Positions 34,931 to 45,793 of a stretch of 64,000 nt of DNA are shown in pieces. The translations under genes and the position numbers were made by a program. The number at the start of each line of letters is the position of its first letter. Position 1 is the first letter of the stretch. The DNA is from Vitrella brassicaformis (Eukaryota; Sar; Vitrellaceae), in assembly GCA_001179505.1 (NCBI GenBank), contig CDMY01000635.1, positions 2,263 through 66,262 of the forward strand, written 5' to 3'. Under the pieces are notes generated by a model. The model had not been told where the DNA came from. It did no database searches and saw nothing but the letters and a program-made list of their open reading frames with translations.

Positions 34931-36513
34931 CTAGTTGTCGGCGTCATCGTTGGCGAATTCCAGTCTCTTGCCGTCGGCCCACTCGCCCTTCCTTGATACA
35001 CCTGATTGATTGATGCGATCGGTGGATGCGTCAGTGTCAGTCAACGCATTCATTCGTACGGCAGGCGAGACAGACACACTCAGATGAGTGAGATGCGGGA
35101 GGGAAGGTGCGTCCGTCCAAACGTTTTTATTTACCTTTAGCGTTGGTGTATGTGCCTTTGCCATGCTGCTTGCCGTCCTTCCACTCGCCCTGAAACACCA
35201 GCCAGCCAGCGCCAGCCACATGCCTACAGTCTGACTGTCTCCTTTGAGTGAGTCCCCTGTCTGCCTGACCTGGTAGCAGCGTCCGTCAGCCCACGAGAAC
35301 TTGCCGAATCCGTGTTTCTTGTCTTCGTGGTACTGACCCTCGTACGACCGGCCGTCGGGCCAATGCATCAACCCCCTGCCGTGCATGTGGTTCCGAGCCC
35401 ACTGCACACACACGACAGACAAGAAAACCAAACCGTGTGGTCGGCTGGGCTGTCTGGTCTGGATGTGTGTGGGTAGCTTAGCTTAGCTTGGCTTACCTGT
35501 CCCTCGTAGCACCGTCCGTCGGCCCATTTGTAGGTGCCTTGTCCGTGGATGTCGTTGTCCATGAAGTGGCCCTCGTAGGTGGAGCCCTCCGCCCATGTGA
35601 ACACCCCCTCGCCGTGCTTTTTGCTGCCCCTGCAGTGCACTCATTGAATGCAGTGCACAGTGAGTGAGCCAAGCCAAACCGTGTGTATGTGGATGTGTAT
35701 ATGTGTGTGTGTGTGTCTCTCCTGTCCATGTATGACTACTTGTAGTATCCCTTGAATGTCGATCCGTCGGCCCATTTCTCGATGCCATAGCCTTCCTGCA
35801 TGTCCTCTACCCAGTCTCCCTCGTAGCTGCATCCCACCCACACAGGAAGGCACCAGGCACACAACATGTCGAGACACTCACGTTCTTTCTTCTCTCTCTT
35901 GCATCAATTGCCTGTCTCTCTCGTTGGTTGCACGTTTGTCTTGCTTACCTGGATCCGTCAGCATGTGTGAATGTGCCCTTGCCGTGTGCCCGGTCGTCCT
36001 TCCACGCGCCCTCGTAAATGTCGCCGTTGTTGTGAGTGAACTTACCCTGGCCCTGCAGTATACCAGAGACAAGCACGGGACTCAGTGAGTGAGTGAGTGA
36101 GTCGTCTCTCCATTTGTTAACAGATCATTGACAATCTCACTCACATTGGCCCGATTGTTTCTGAATTCTCCCTCGTATTTGCCTCCGTCGGGTCTCTCGA
36201 GGACGCCGTAGCCGTCACGCACATCACCAAGCCACTCGCCCTCGTACTTGACGCCCCCTGATTGCAATGCACCAGTACGTCAGCACTCTCCCGGCCCGCC
36301 TGCTGCATGTCCTGGTACATGTGATTGATGTCCATCCACTGACTGACCTTCGAGGACGACGAGTGGTCGTTTATCCCTGGCGTGCGGGTATGGTTCGCCT
36401 TTGAGTGTGGAGGCGGGCTGGGTCTCGTTAGGATGTGGCGCCTCCTTCTCGGTGAAGAGCTCGATCTTCTGCTCGTGGGACGTGTCGGGCTGGAAACACG
36501 CACACTGACCCAT
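34931..36513 (-). CDS. MORN-repeat protein with acylation signal at the N-terminus
   Basis: MORN repeats organise membrane-associated scaffolds. The ATG gives MGQCACFQPDTSHEQK: Gly2 followed by Cys4 and Cys6 is a good dual N-myristoylation/palmitoylation signal, so membrane attachment is likely. After a short polar linker come about nine MORN units, each of the form YEGxWxxxxxxGxGxxxxxDGx. Examples are YEGEWLGDVRDGYGVLERPD, YEGAWKDDRAHGKGTFTHAD, YEGHFMDNDIHGQGTYKWAD and YEGQYHEDKKHGFGKFSWAD. Most units coincide with single small exons, so the repeats may have spread by exon duplication. It ends LEFANDDADN. There are about nine exons. It shares a 103-bp divergent promoter with the metacaspase-like gene. 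Confidence 0.9.
36084..36103. repeat. GAGT tetranucleotide repeat in MORN gene intron
   Basis: About five GAGT units lie within an intron of the MORN gene. Confidence 0.8.
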
Positions 36514-36616
36514 GATTGACGCCACGCCAAACAGGCTGTTTTTTTCGAGACTGCGAGATAAGACTGGGGGCCTGCGTGGGGGCCGTTCTCGGCAAACCCG
36601 ACAGTTGTTTGAGGCA
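36514..36616. promoter_or_regulatory. divergent promoter, MORN / metacaspase-like
   Basis: A 103-bp spacer between outward-facing ATGs, with a short T tract at about 36539-36545. Confidence 0.5.
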
Positions 36617-38658
36617 ATGCCTTCCTCCCGCAAGGCCCTCATCGTCGGCGTGTAAGATGCACCACACAATGTCATTCATTACGCAGCCAACTCCAAACTG
36701 ATGGCCAGCGTGGGGTGTGTACGTGTGGTTCAGGACGTACCAGGATGTGCCAAGCCCTGAAGTGCCGTATGTCTGACATGAGCAAAGCTCGGTCGCCCAC
36801 ATCTGCAGTGACACATCAGTGTTTCCCTTTCATGCAGACGGTGCTGGGGCACTGCCCGTGACGCCCAGCTCTACAGTGCTCTCTTGCAGAAGCACTACAG
36901 CTTCGACAGCAGGGACATCCGGCTGCTCGTCGACACACATGAGACGAGATACCTGGACTGCCGGCCGACCAAAGCCAGGGTGCTCGACGGGATGTGCTGG
37001 CTGGTCGACGGCGCACAGACCGGCGACACCCTCGTCTTCGCATTCAGCGGCCATGGCACCCACATTCAGGTTGAGGATGGAGGCAAGATGGAGGACCACA
37101 GTCAGTATGAGTGTCTGGTTGTCGAGGACGATGTTCTGCTGCTCTCGGAGATGTACACAAGCCAACAACACACACCACACACAACACCATACAGGCATCA
37201 GACACGTGTGTTCTGGCGTTCTCATATTCTCCGTCATCAGATGGGCCGCCACCCACCAGCTGCCCCCTGGCTGCATGATGACCTGCTTCATGGACACCGC
37301 ACACGCACTGCGGACCCTCGACGTGCTCGGGACGTGCTCACACGCCCGCCACATCCCCAGGGGAATGCCGCCTCAGGCCGAGGGCTTGAGGCACTTGGCG
37401 GCGAGGCAGTGGCCGGCCTGGTTCGCCCCCCACTTGTACCCCGCCAAAGCCTTGGGGCTGTTCCCTGATGGAGTCAATGGGTTTGTCTTCGCTGCATGTG
37501 CGCCGCGACAGACCGCACAAGAAGTGCATTCGTACGGGGACGGCGATGGCCATCCACAGGTAAGGAAGTAGGCGATGGATGGCAGAGACACACACGTACG
37601 TGTCTTGATGGCTGCGATGATTGCTTGTCTGTCTGTCTGTCGGTGTAGGGTGCACTGACACTTGCCGTCGCTACTGTGTTGGATCATCTGTGTGGGCGGC
37701 CGGTGTGTATTGGCGACGTGTTCCGGGAAGTGGAGGCCGTCTTTCGTTGCTACTATCAGCAGAATGTCCTGCACTGCCCGCAGACACCTTTGCTAGCCCA
37801 CAGCAGAACCTCACTACCATCAGAGTGCTCATTCATTCTCCCTACCACTGGTATGTATGCGCTCATGTCTCAGACACAGACGTGTCAGACTGTCTGACAG
37901 GTCTGTGTCTCACTGTCTTTGCTTCTTCTGTTGCAGCTTACGGCCCCGACGGCCATACCAAGTTCCAGCCCCTCCCTCCCCTCTGCCTCACACCACACGT
38001 CATGCGGTCACGCCTCCCAGCCATGACCATGGCACCGCCAAGCCAACAGCACCCGCCCCCGCCTCCCCCTCTGCTGGACATGCACCCACCACCCACACGG
38101 ATGCCCCCGTCATCGCTCTCGAGCTACGTGCCGCCGTCCAAGAGGCCGCGTGCACCGCCGCTCTCTCCCTCGTGTTGTGGGTGCCGCAGGAAGCCCTCTG
38201 TGCCGAGGCTGGAACTGACAGCGGCCAAGCTGGAGAGGGAGATGACAATGCTGCAGAAGGAGATAACCGACCTAGAGATGAAACTCACGGCCAAGACCAA
38301 GGCGTTCGAGCACAAGGTCATGTCTCTGCAGACAGTGAGACGCTCCCAGTCGGTCCCGGTGCTGCCCATGACCACCAGGAGCTTCCGCCCACCACCACAG
38401 CAGCAGCAGGAGAGAGGGGCCATACATCCGCTCCCACATCACCCACACCTAAATGCGGAGAGGGAACAGCCCGCACTGTTGGTGGGTCATCGGATGCGCC
38501 AACTGGATTCTTTCCCCGACCATCTGCCGAGGGCCACGCTCGAGACGGGAGCCATATGGGTGACATGTGTTGACGGGTCACGTGTGTTGATTCACCCGCC
38601 AGTGCCCACCATCTTCCCACACACAGCACAGGGAGGGGAGGGGGATCTGGTGGCCTGA
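36617..38658 (+). CDS. metacaspase-like protein lacking the catalytic cysteine
   Basis: Caspase-fold (C14) protein. The ATG gives MPSSRKALIVGV. After two introns the p20 region continues with WGTARDAQLYSALLQKHYSF, RVLDGMCWLVDGAQTGDTLV and FAFSGHGTHIQ, which keeps the catalytic-dyad His. Following another intron, LPPGCMMTCFMDTAHALRTL aligns with the family sequence in which D-[SC]-C-H-S-G holds the nucleophile. Here it reads D-T-A-H-A-L, so the cysteine is alanine. The p10-like part is intact (FVFAACAPRQTAQEV; GALTLAVATVLDHL). A long tail is Pro-rich, with a predicted coiled coil (LEREMTMLQKEITDLEMKL) and a polar end. It is probably a pseudoenzyme. The frame through the last intron is fixed by phase, giving AYGPDGHTKF. 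Exon 2 (about 36691-36720) is tentative. Confidence 0.83.
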
Positions 38659-38910
38659 GTGAGGGAGGAGGGTGGAGTGGGCAGTTGAAGGTGGTAGGAC
38701 TGACATGTGATCTGTGGCCTGCCTGGCTCTAGGTATAGGGACAATATATCGGACTCTGTGCACTGACTGACGCATTGGATTGAGCGATAAGAGATTACTC
38801 GACAAGCCGTTTAGTCTACACACACCATGACGTACGTGGTCTGGCCGTCACCCATCCATCCACGTACACTCGTCCGTCCCAGGCCCCAACACATCCACCC
38901 CGCCTGTATA

Positions 38911-41288
38911 TCACAGCAGCTCATCTTCGTCACTGTTATCGTCACCATTGCCCGACAGCGACCCCACAGCAGCCCCATTAGCAAGGTCGTTGAACCTGCG
39001 AACCACATTGTCGTTCTCACGGCTCCGCGGGCACACAAACTTGTCGTTGGGGCCCTCGACGTAGGTGTCGCAGTCGTCGGTGGCGTCATTGTTTGTGGTC
39101 CATATGCGGATGTGCTTCTCAATGCCTGCTGATGCAATGGTTGGGGGGCTGAGGGAGAGGGGGTAGGGGGGCGCGCAGGTCACGCAGTTGACAATGCCCT
39201 TGTGACCTGACAGCGCGCCGATCGACCATAACACCCCTGACAAGACAAATAAATGGACACAGTGACACAGATGACTGACTGTGGTGTTTGTGGCTGCCTG
39301 GGTGCGATTGCCATACTTGTCTCTCGGTCATCCTTGTGCTGCTTCAGGATCTGTCGCGTGTTGTCTGGTAGCCGCCACATGTGTATGTTGCAGTCGTCGG
39401 ACCCCAAAACCACATGCCTGTTGTCGCTCAGAAAAGATCCGTACTTCTGGGTCACATCGTTCGAGTAGCTCCTCGACCGCAGCTCAAACACGGGATACAC
39501 AAGGCGATCGCTCGTGAGGGGATACACCAACGCATACCGATGACGCCTGCAGGCGAAAACAGAAGGGAAGGAAGGAATGCACTCTCGAGGAGCGAGGGGG
39601 ATATGCTGTGCTGTTTGTGTCACCCACCTGATGACGAGGACCATCGTCGCGTCAAAGCTGACCGCCAGCCGGTCCGCTAACATCAGATACCTCTCACGAC
39701 CTCCATCACCAGGAACAGCAGCCGCACCTGATGGCGGCTCATCCCCTCCTCTCCCCCTCCCCCGCCCCCTGTGCCACTCCCTCTGTCGTCTGGCTATCGG
39801 CTCCTCGATGCGTGACAGATCCACGCTATCATGTGACTCCTCCCCATGACAGGCCTCCTCAAGGGGGGCCGACTGTGTGTGCGTCGGGGCTGGGGCTGCG
39901 GTTGGCTCCTCGCTGGAATGCGCATCTCCCGGATCTGGAACGGTGAACGTCGGCAGGGAAGACAGAAAATCCTCTCCAGGTTCGTCGCCATCGTCATCGG
40001 AGCCGCACAGCTCTTCAGGGTCCTCAGAGAAGGCCGGTCTCTCGTCGCTTTCAGCCTCCTGCCTGTGCTTGGACGCCTTCCGCCCCCGCACCATGAGTAT
40101 CTCCATCTGTCTCCTGCCATCGTCGTGTCCTCTTCGCCGCTTTGTTTCCCTCTCGTCGCTGCTGTCCGGTGATGGCGGGGGACGGGGCGGGGAAGGGTGG
40201 AGAATGGGTGCAACGAGGAGGTCAGTTGGGGTCGCCTGGCTGCCCTCTGGGGCATAACGCCTCACATCCATGAATCGGCACAAGGGCTCCTGACCCTCTG
40301 TGCGATAGTCCTGAATGGCCGTATTCCTCTCGCTGGTGAAGAGGAAGAGATAGCGCTCTGTCGGATGGGCGCAGCAGCCCAGCACAGATGAAGTCTCCCG
40401 CAGCACCAGCCGATGACGTACACCACCGTGACCGCCAGGATACCCGCCCGCAGAGCTCCCAGGCACTCTGAATGAATGCGTCAACATAGACAGACCACAA
40501 TCGAGAGAGAGCATCCATCCGCATTCCTGCTGGCATGTGTGGGCCCTGTGTGCGCACCTGAAGTCTACGAGCCGGATGGGCCCTCTCGAGAAGCTGGCCA
40601 GCGCCAGATTCGGCGAGGGCGGGTCTACCCAGCTCACTTGGAAGATGGCGCCATTGTCCTCATACGGATCTGACCAAGACCACCCCGTTGCAATTGTGCA
40701 TGGGGGGGAGGGGAGGGGAGGTCAGGTCATTTCTTACCCCAGGCGTATGACAGGCGGTCCCGCGGGTTTTCAATAGCGATACGAGTGATCTGGCCGTCGT
40801 TGCCACCAGACAACAGGTGGCTTCGCGAAGCTGACGGGACGGACACAGACAGGCAGGCAAGGAACACACACACTGATCACTCTGACGGCGGCCTCGTGTC
40901 GGTGCTCAGGTACCATTGAATACGACTGAGAAGATGTTGCTCTCATGGACGTCCTCGAACTCCGCTATCGGCAACCGCTTCCGGCGCCCGACTGCAGCCA
41001 CCAACACACAAGCAACACGCAGCCTCTCAACTCTGCAGTCGTGACGAGATGAGTGCAATCATTGCTCTTCTGACCTTTCCACAGCAGCACGCGGCAGTCG
41101 TCGCTTCCGCTGGCCAACAGCTCGCCGTCTGGCGAAAAGCTGATCGCGTTGACGCATCCATAGTGGCCCCGCAGTCGGTATGAGCCAGATGCGGGGAAGC
41201 CGCGACTCCGAATGCGATGCTCGCAGAACTTGACAATGAGATTGGTTCTTTCGCTAGGAGAAGCGCGACGAAGGTCCAGCACACTCAT
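38911..41288 (-). CDS. DCAF5: DCAF5-like WD40 protein, probable CUL4-DDB1 substrate receptor
   Basis: The ATG gives MSVLDLRRASPSER; an upstream in-frame TTG is not used. WD40 segments resemble DCAF5 (WDR22): LRGHYGCVNAISFSPDGELL with SGSDDCRVLLWK, HESNIFSVVFNG, and HLLSGGNDGQITRIAIENP. Next come an IFQVSWVDPPSPNLALASF blade and a long acidic Ser/Glu-rich insert (about residues 300-450). The propeller then closes with RHRYALVYPLTSDRLVYPVF, VVLGSDDCNIHMWRLPDNT, LSGHKGIVNCVTCAPPYPL and IASAGIEKHIRIW. The order and short signatures (SGGND, GSDDxNxxMWR, GxEKxIxIW) are those of DCAF5. DCAFs link substrates to CUL4-DDB1 ubiquitin ligase; that role is inferred. It ends DDNSDEDELL. About eight exons; 100 bp from the asparaginase start. 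Confidence 0.78.
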
Positions 41289-41388
41289 CAGCTCTTCTTC
41301 CACTTTCCTCCCACTCGTACTCTCCAATTGACTCTCCTTGCGAGCTTAGCCGAACGAAACGATCAGCAAAACCGCACAGATCTGAGTG
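41289..41388. promoter_or_regulatory. divergent promoter, DCAF5-like / asparaginase
   Basis: A 100-bp spacer between outward-facing ATGs. No TATA box is seen. Confidence 0.5.
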
Positions 41389-43518
41389 ATGCCTCTGTAC
41401 CAGCACGTTGCTGAGCGAGGCCCGCCACCCGTGACAGAAGAGCAGCGGAGCCATGGCGCTCCGGAGCCCTACCATCTGATGGGCAAAGGAGCGGTCCCGG
41501 ATCCCGACAACCCGACAGTACGCGGTGTCAAAGGCCACACACAGCCTACGACCATCCATCTGATTTGTTGTTTGTTCATTCATTCCTTTGCTCATTCATC
41601 GGATGCACAGGTCCTGGTCATCGTCACAGGGGGTACGCTGTGCATGGATGTTCGGGCCGATGCAGAGGGCGGCAGTCTGCGGCCCATGGAGGGCGGCCTG
41701 AGGGCTTCCCTCATGCAGATGGACGAGTTGGATGACAAGCGTGGCAAACGTCAGCAGCTGCCGCATTTCGAGGTGCTTGAGTGGCCGCACCTTATTGACT
41801 CGAGTGACGTTGGGCCAGAGGAGTGGAGGGGGTTGGCACGGGACATCGAACGGCACTATACCGACTACGATGGGTAGGTAGGTAAGTCATCCATCGGTGG
41901 ACAGCTGGCTGGATGCATGTCATGGATGGGGTGCGATTTGCGTGTGTGTGTGCTGCTTGTCCTCGGCTTGCAGGTTTGTTGTGATTCATGGCACCGACAC
42001 CATGGCGTACACGGCTTCCGCCCTTTCCTTCATGCTGGAGAATCTTGGTAAGCCAGTCATCCTCACGGGAGCCATGCTCCCGCTGGCCAAGGTGCAGACG
42101 GATGGGAAGAGGAATCTGTTGGTGGCGCTGTTCATCGCGGCCGTAATCTACACAAGGCAGTTGACAAATACACACACACACTCACACATACAGTCCTTCG
42201 GCTCGGTTGTATTGTAATGTTCAGTACTCCCAGCTGACAGAGGTGTGCATCCTGTTTGCCAGTGTGCTGATGAGGGGCAACAGAGCCACCAAGAGCGACT
42301 GCTGGGGTGCGGAACAGGGCGGCGAGGGATGGGATGGGGCGGTGATTGATTGATGAGACGAGTGGATCTTTTTGTGTCCATTTGTGTGTGTGGCTTTGTG
42401 CTGTGCAGCCTTCAAGGCGTTTGAGAGTCCCAATTATCCGCCTCTGGGACGGTAAGGGATGCATGACGTGCGAAAGGACCGACTGATCTGATTGTGTCCG
42501 CCGGGTACGTCACGGTCAGCGTTGGGGTAGAGATCCGCATTGACGAGAGCCTCCTGCTGGCGCCGTCCAAGCGTGCATTCAGGGTGAGGCATATATGCAT
42601 CTCGCCACCAGGCACATGGGACTTGGTTGCGTTAGGTGTTTACGGGTCTGTGCACCAATGTCATCTGCTTTCGCTTGACCCCGGGTTTTGATGACGCAGC
42701 GCTGGTGCGGCTGTTCGAGACCGACATGCATCCATTCGGCGTCGTGTTACAGCTATACGGTAGGTAGGGCACGGTAGGTATGTTCCCCTCGCCCACCGTC
42801 GTACCCATCGATGATTGATGCAGTGTGTATTGTATGCTCTTTGCTGCTCATGTATCTATCAGGCACCGGCAATGCGCCTGTTCGTGGCGGCAAGTTCCTG
42901 AGTGTGCTGCAGCAGGGCATCGACAGAGGGTGTGCTGTGGTGGCCGTCAGCCAGTGCTACAAGGGCGCACTCAACCTCCAGGCATACGCCAACGGAGCCA
43001 AGCTGCTGCAAGCCGGGGTAGGCAACACACACCCAACGTTGGGTGCCTTCCTCCGGTCGGCGAGCACTCGTCTCGTTGTTTTTGTTGCTCTCTCTGTGCA
43101 GGTGATAAATGGCGGTGACATGACGCCTGAAGCAGCTGCCACCAAGTAATCACACATATCGTCATCACGGCATCCGACGATGTCACTCTGCACTGACTGC
43201 AGACTGGCGTACTTGCTCGGCAAAGGATACCGCGGCCCGAGGCTCCGCAGACTCATGGAGACCGACCTGAGAGGGGAGGTGACGGACAACCCCGATTACT
43301 TGCCCATCCCGGCAGACCGCATGCCTCCCACCCTGCACGTGGTGCACACCGCCCCCACCCCCGCCACACACCCGCCGGCAGTGGACAGAGATAGTGAGGG
43401 CAACGGGGACACCAGTGGCGACGGGGGCGTCAAGGCCAAAGGAGAGGCCGGCAGAGGGGGTCAAGAGGGATGGTCGTTGGAGCACACAAGGGGGGATGGG
43501 CTGAGGTGTCGGTTGTGA
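41389..43518 (+). CDS. type I L-asparaginase
   Basis: Hydrolyses L-asparagine to aspartate and ammonia. The ATG gives [15 protein letters not shown]. The first catalytic motif is [13 protein letters not shown], with the nucleophilic Thr in TGGTL. The second is [20 protein letters not shown], with the second catalytic Thr and Asp in HGTDT. Further family segments are [62 protein letters not shown], and in the C-terminal domain [19 protein letters not shown] and [12 protein letters not shown]. It ends with a Gly/Pro-rich extension not seen in bacterial enzymes (after [12 protein letters not shown]). The internal lysine region matches the cytosolic AnsA/ASPG class rather than the periplasmic type II. 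About ten exons; the introns argue against bacterial contamination. Confidence 0.9.
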
Positions 43519-43707
43519 GTGACCATTAATTAGTGTGTGTTACATGTAGTTAGAGGAGGGAGCTTGTCGGGTATGACTGACTACATCGGTTCATCAGTGA
43601 TTGTGACTCGACAGAATGGAACAATTATTGGACAAATACACACGCATGTCCGCTGGTCTGTTCCAGTCCATTGCATCAACCTGCCGCGCAAGAGCGACAT
43701 CCATCCA

Positions 43708-45310
43708 TCACAAGAACGATGTCTGCACATTGCTGCGGGAGAACTTGCTCTTGAGTTCCTGAGACTTTTCAACCTGAACACACACACATACCGACGGGCA
43801 CCAGAGACTTGAGCTGATGCGACGGCGCCGCCTTTTCTCGGTTACCAGTTTCATGAAGTCGGTATTGTTGACTTGCCGCTTGACCTCCAGATCCTGGTCA
43901 CGGTCAAAACGCTTCCACGGCTGACCGCCTCCACCACCCTACACACACATACACCCATGTACCAGACAGACATTCAGTGCATGTGCCCCGGCCCCATCCG
44001 TGTGTGGTGTGCCCACCTCCGCCTGCTGGCCCTTTGTCTTGCCCCATGGGTCATCCGCCTTGCGCTTCATGGCCTTGTGCTGCTCGTCCCGGTACTGGCT
44101 GAAGGCGCCCTCCTGCTGCAGCTCCAACAGGCTCTTGCCCCGGTGCTGCTTGTTGTACTCCTCCAAGTACTTCTCCATCGCCTGACGCTCCTCCTCGGTG
44201 CGCTTCGCCTCAAACGGGTCAACTGACACACGCACACACACGCACACACACACACACACACACAGAGTGGCACATCCATGCAGGAATGACATGGCTGTTG
44301 CTTTGGGGGGGGGGACCTTTCGGCCTTTTCGGCGCCTGTCCGAATGCGGCAGCCAGTGAGTCGGGGGCGTCGGTCATCCAGCTCTCACGCTGCGGACGTC
44401 CCCCACCCTCTTCTCCCTCTTCATCCACAGTCGGCATCGGCCCGAACTGTGCCTCGTCAGCCTCCCCGCCCCCTTGAAAGCCCTCCTGCAGACGAGCCAG
44501 GTCGTCGCGCGAAGGGAAGGCGACGCCCACACGGCGCTTTCCAGGGGGTGGGGGAGGGGGAGGGGGGCCAGCCATGGCACCTGCCGCCGATGAGGGATTC
44601 TCCACTGGGCCAGTAGGGGCGGCTGGCATGCTCTCCCACGACAGAAAAGATGGCTCAGGAGGGGCCGCCGGTCCCTCCTCCTTCGCAGGGACGGTGGGAG
44701 GAGGTTCTGCGTCCTTCTGCTTGTCAGCAGCCCTCTTTGCCTCCTCATTCTCCGCCTCCCTGGTGTCCTTCTCTGCCTTCTTGACCAGCCTCTTGATCTC
44801 CCTCCGGAAGGAAAAGTCGCGCGCCTTGGGTGGCTTGCGGAACCCCGACTGCTTGGCGGCTGGCTCGTCGAGGTAGAATGCCTTGAACAGGTGCCGCACT
44901 TTGCGGCGGATGGTCTTGTCGGCGATGCCGTCGAGGATGACCATCTCGCCGTCGTCGATAGAGCGAAGCAGACCTACCAACTGCATCCACTCACATCGGG
45001 AGAAGTAGTGGAATGCAGGCAAGGGATTCAGCCTCGTGTGTGTGTCACCTCTTTGCCCGCCGAGCCGTTGATCTCGAGCAGGTCTCTGACGAGTCGTTCG
45101 ACCTCTCCACGCTCGTAGAACCACTGACGCACAGACAAGCAAGGCATGTCAACAAACAAACAATGCATGTTTCTCCGCTGTTTTGTGGACTGCCATGCTT
45201 ACGTCATCGTCGCTTCCGTCCTTGTCCTTGGATTTCTTCTTGCGTTTCTTCTTGTCCTTCCGTCGCCTGCGAGATCCCTCATCAGATGAAGACTCCGAAG
45301 CGCTTGACAT
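43708..45310 (-). CDS. GPALPP1: GPALPP1-like DUF3752 protein with an extra N-terminal domain
   Basis: Nuclear-type protein of unknown biochemical role. The ATG gives MSSASESSSDEGSRRRRKDK, a Lys/Arg-rich leader. A helical region not expected in human GPALPP1 follows: WFYERGEVERLVRDLLEING and CEWMQLVGLLRSIDDGEMV, then a helical Lys/Glu-rich stretch. The DUF3752 part is clear: poly-Pro PPPPPPPPGKRRVGVAFPS, FGPMPTVDEEGEE, RESWMTDAPDSLAAAF, VDPFEAKRTEEERQAMEKYL, SLLELQQEGAF, PWKRFDRDQDLEVKRQ and a last exon EKSQELKSKFSRSNVQTSFL. That terminal FDRDxDL...SxEL..xFS pattern is characteristic of the family. About five exons; a 39-bp CA tract sits in the intron after PKGPPP. Divergent from the HAD gene. 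Confidence 0.8.
44226..44264. repeat. CA/CGCA microsatellite in GPALPP1 intron
   Basis: A near-perfect dinucleotide tract lies between two coding exons of the GPALPP1-like gene. Confidence 0.85.
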
Positions 45311-45412
45311 TGCCAAGGCGATGACGACGGCAAGCTGTGCAGAGGAGGCCGAGCCGAGAAGGCTTTTACGAGTACCCTGCACCCGAATCCAACCCCGACT
45401 CGCGGCCTGATC
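45311..45412. promoter_or_regulatory. divergent promoter, GPALPP1-like / HAD protein
   Basis: A 102-bp spacer between outward-facing ATGs. No TATA box is seen. Confidence 0.5.
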
Positions 45413-45762
45413 ATGACGCTGCTTGTGGTGATCTGCATCTGCCTACTCTTCCTGTCCCTCATCGACTCCCGTCCTCCCACTCCCCGCCGCATTCAGCCGC
45501 TGGACTGCCTCAACGTGTATGGCCGCCTCGCCGAACTGCGGCAAGACCCGCTGTTCGACGTGCCACCCTCGGGCACTGCGCCGCAATGGTCAGGCCTGTG
45601 CTATTCAACAGTCGTGAGGCTGCACCGAGGCCCCTTGAGGCGGCCGCGATGGTGCAGACTCTTTGAAGAGAAAGAGATGCTCACCAAGGATGAAGTACGC
45701 ACACACACGGGGACGCGCATACACCATGATTAATGGGTTGAGCGCACTGAATGTGCCTCTCC

Positions 45763-45793
<31 letters not shown>

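Noticed and set aside
41389-43518. Asparaginase as bacterial contamination or recent transfer
   Set aside because: It is split by about nine GT-AG introns and shares base composition and promoter layout with its neighbours.
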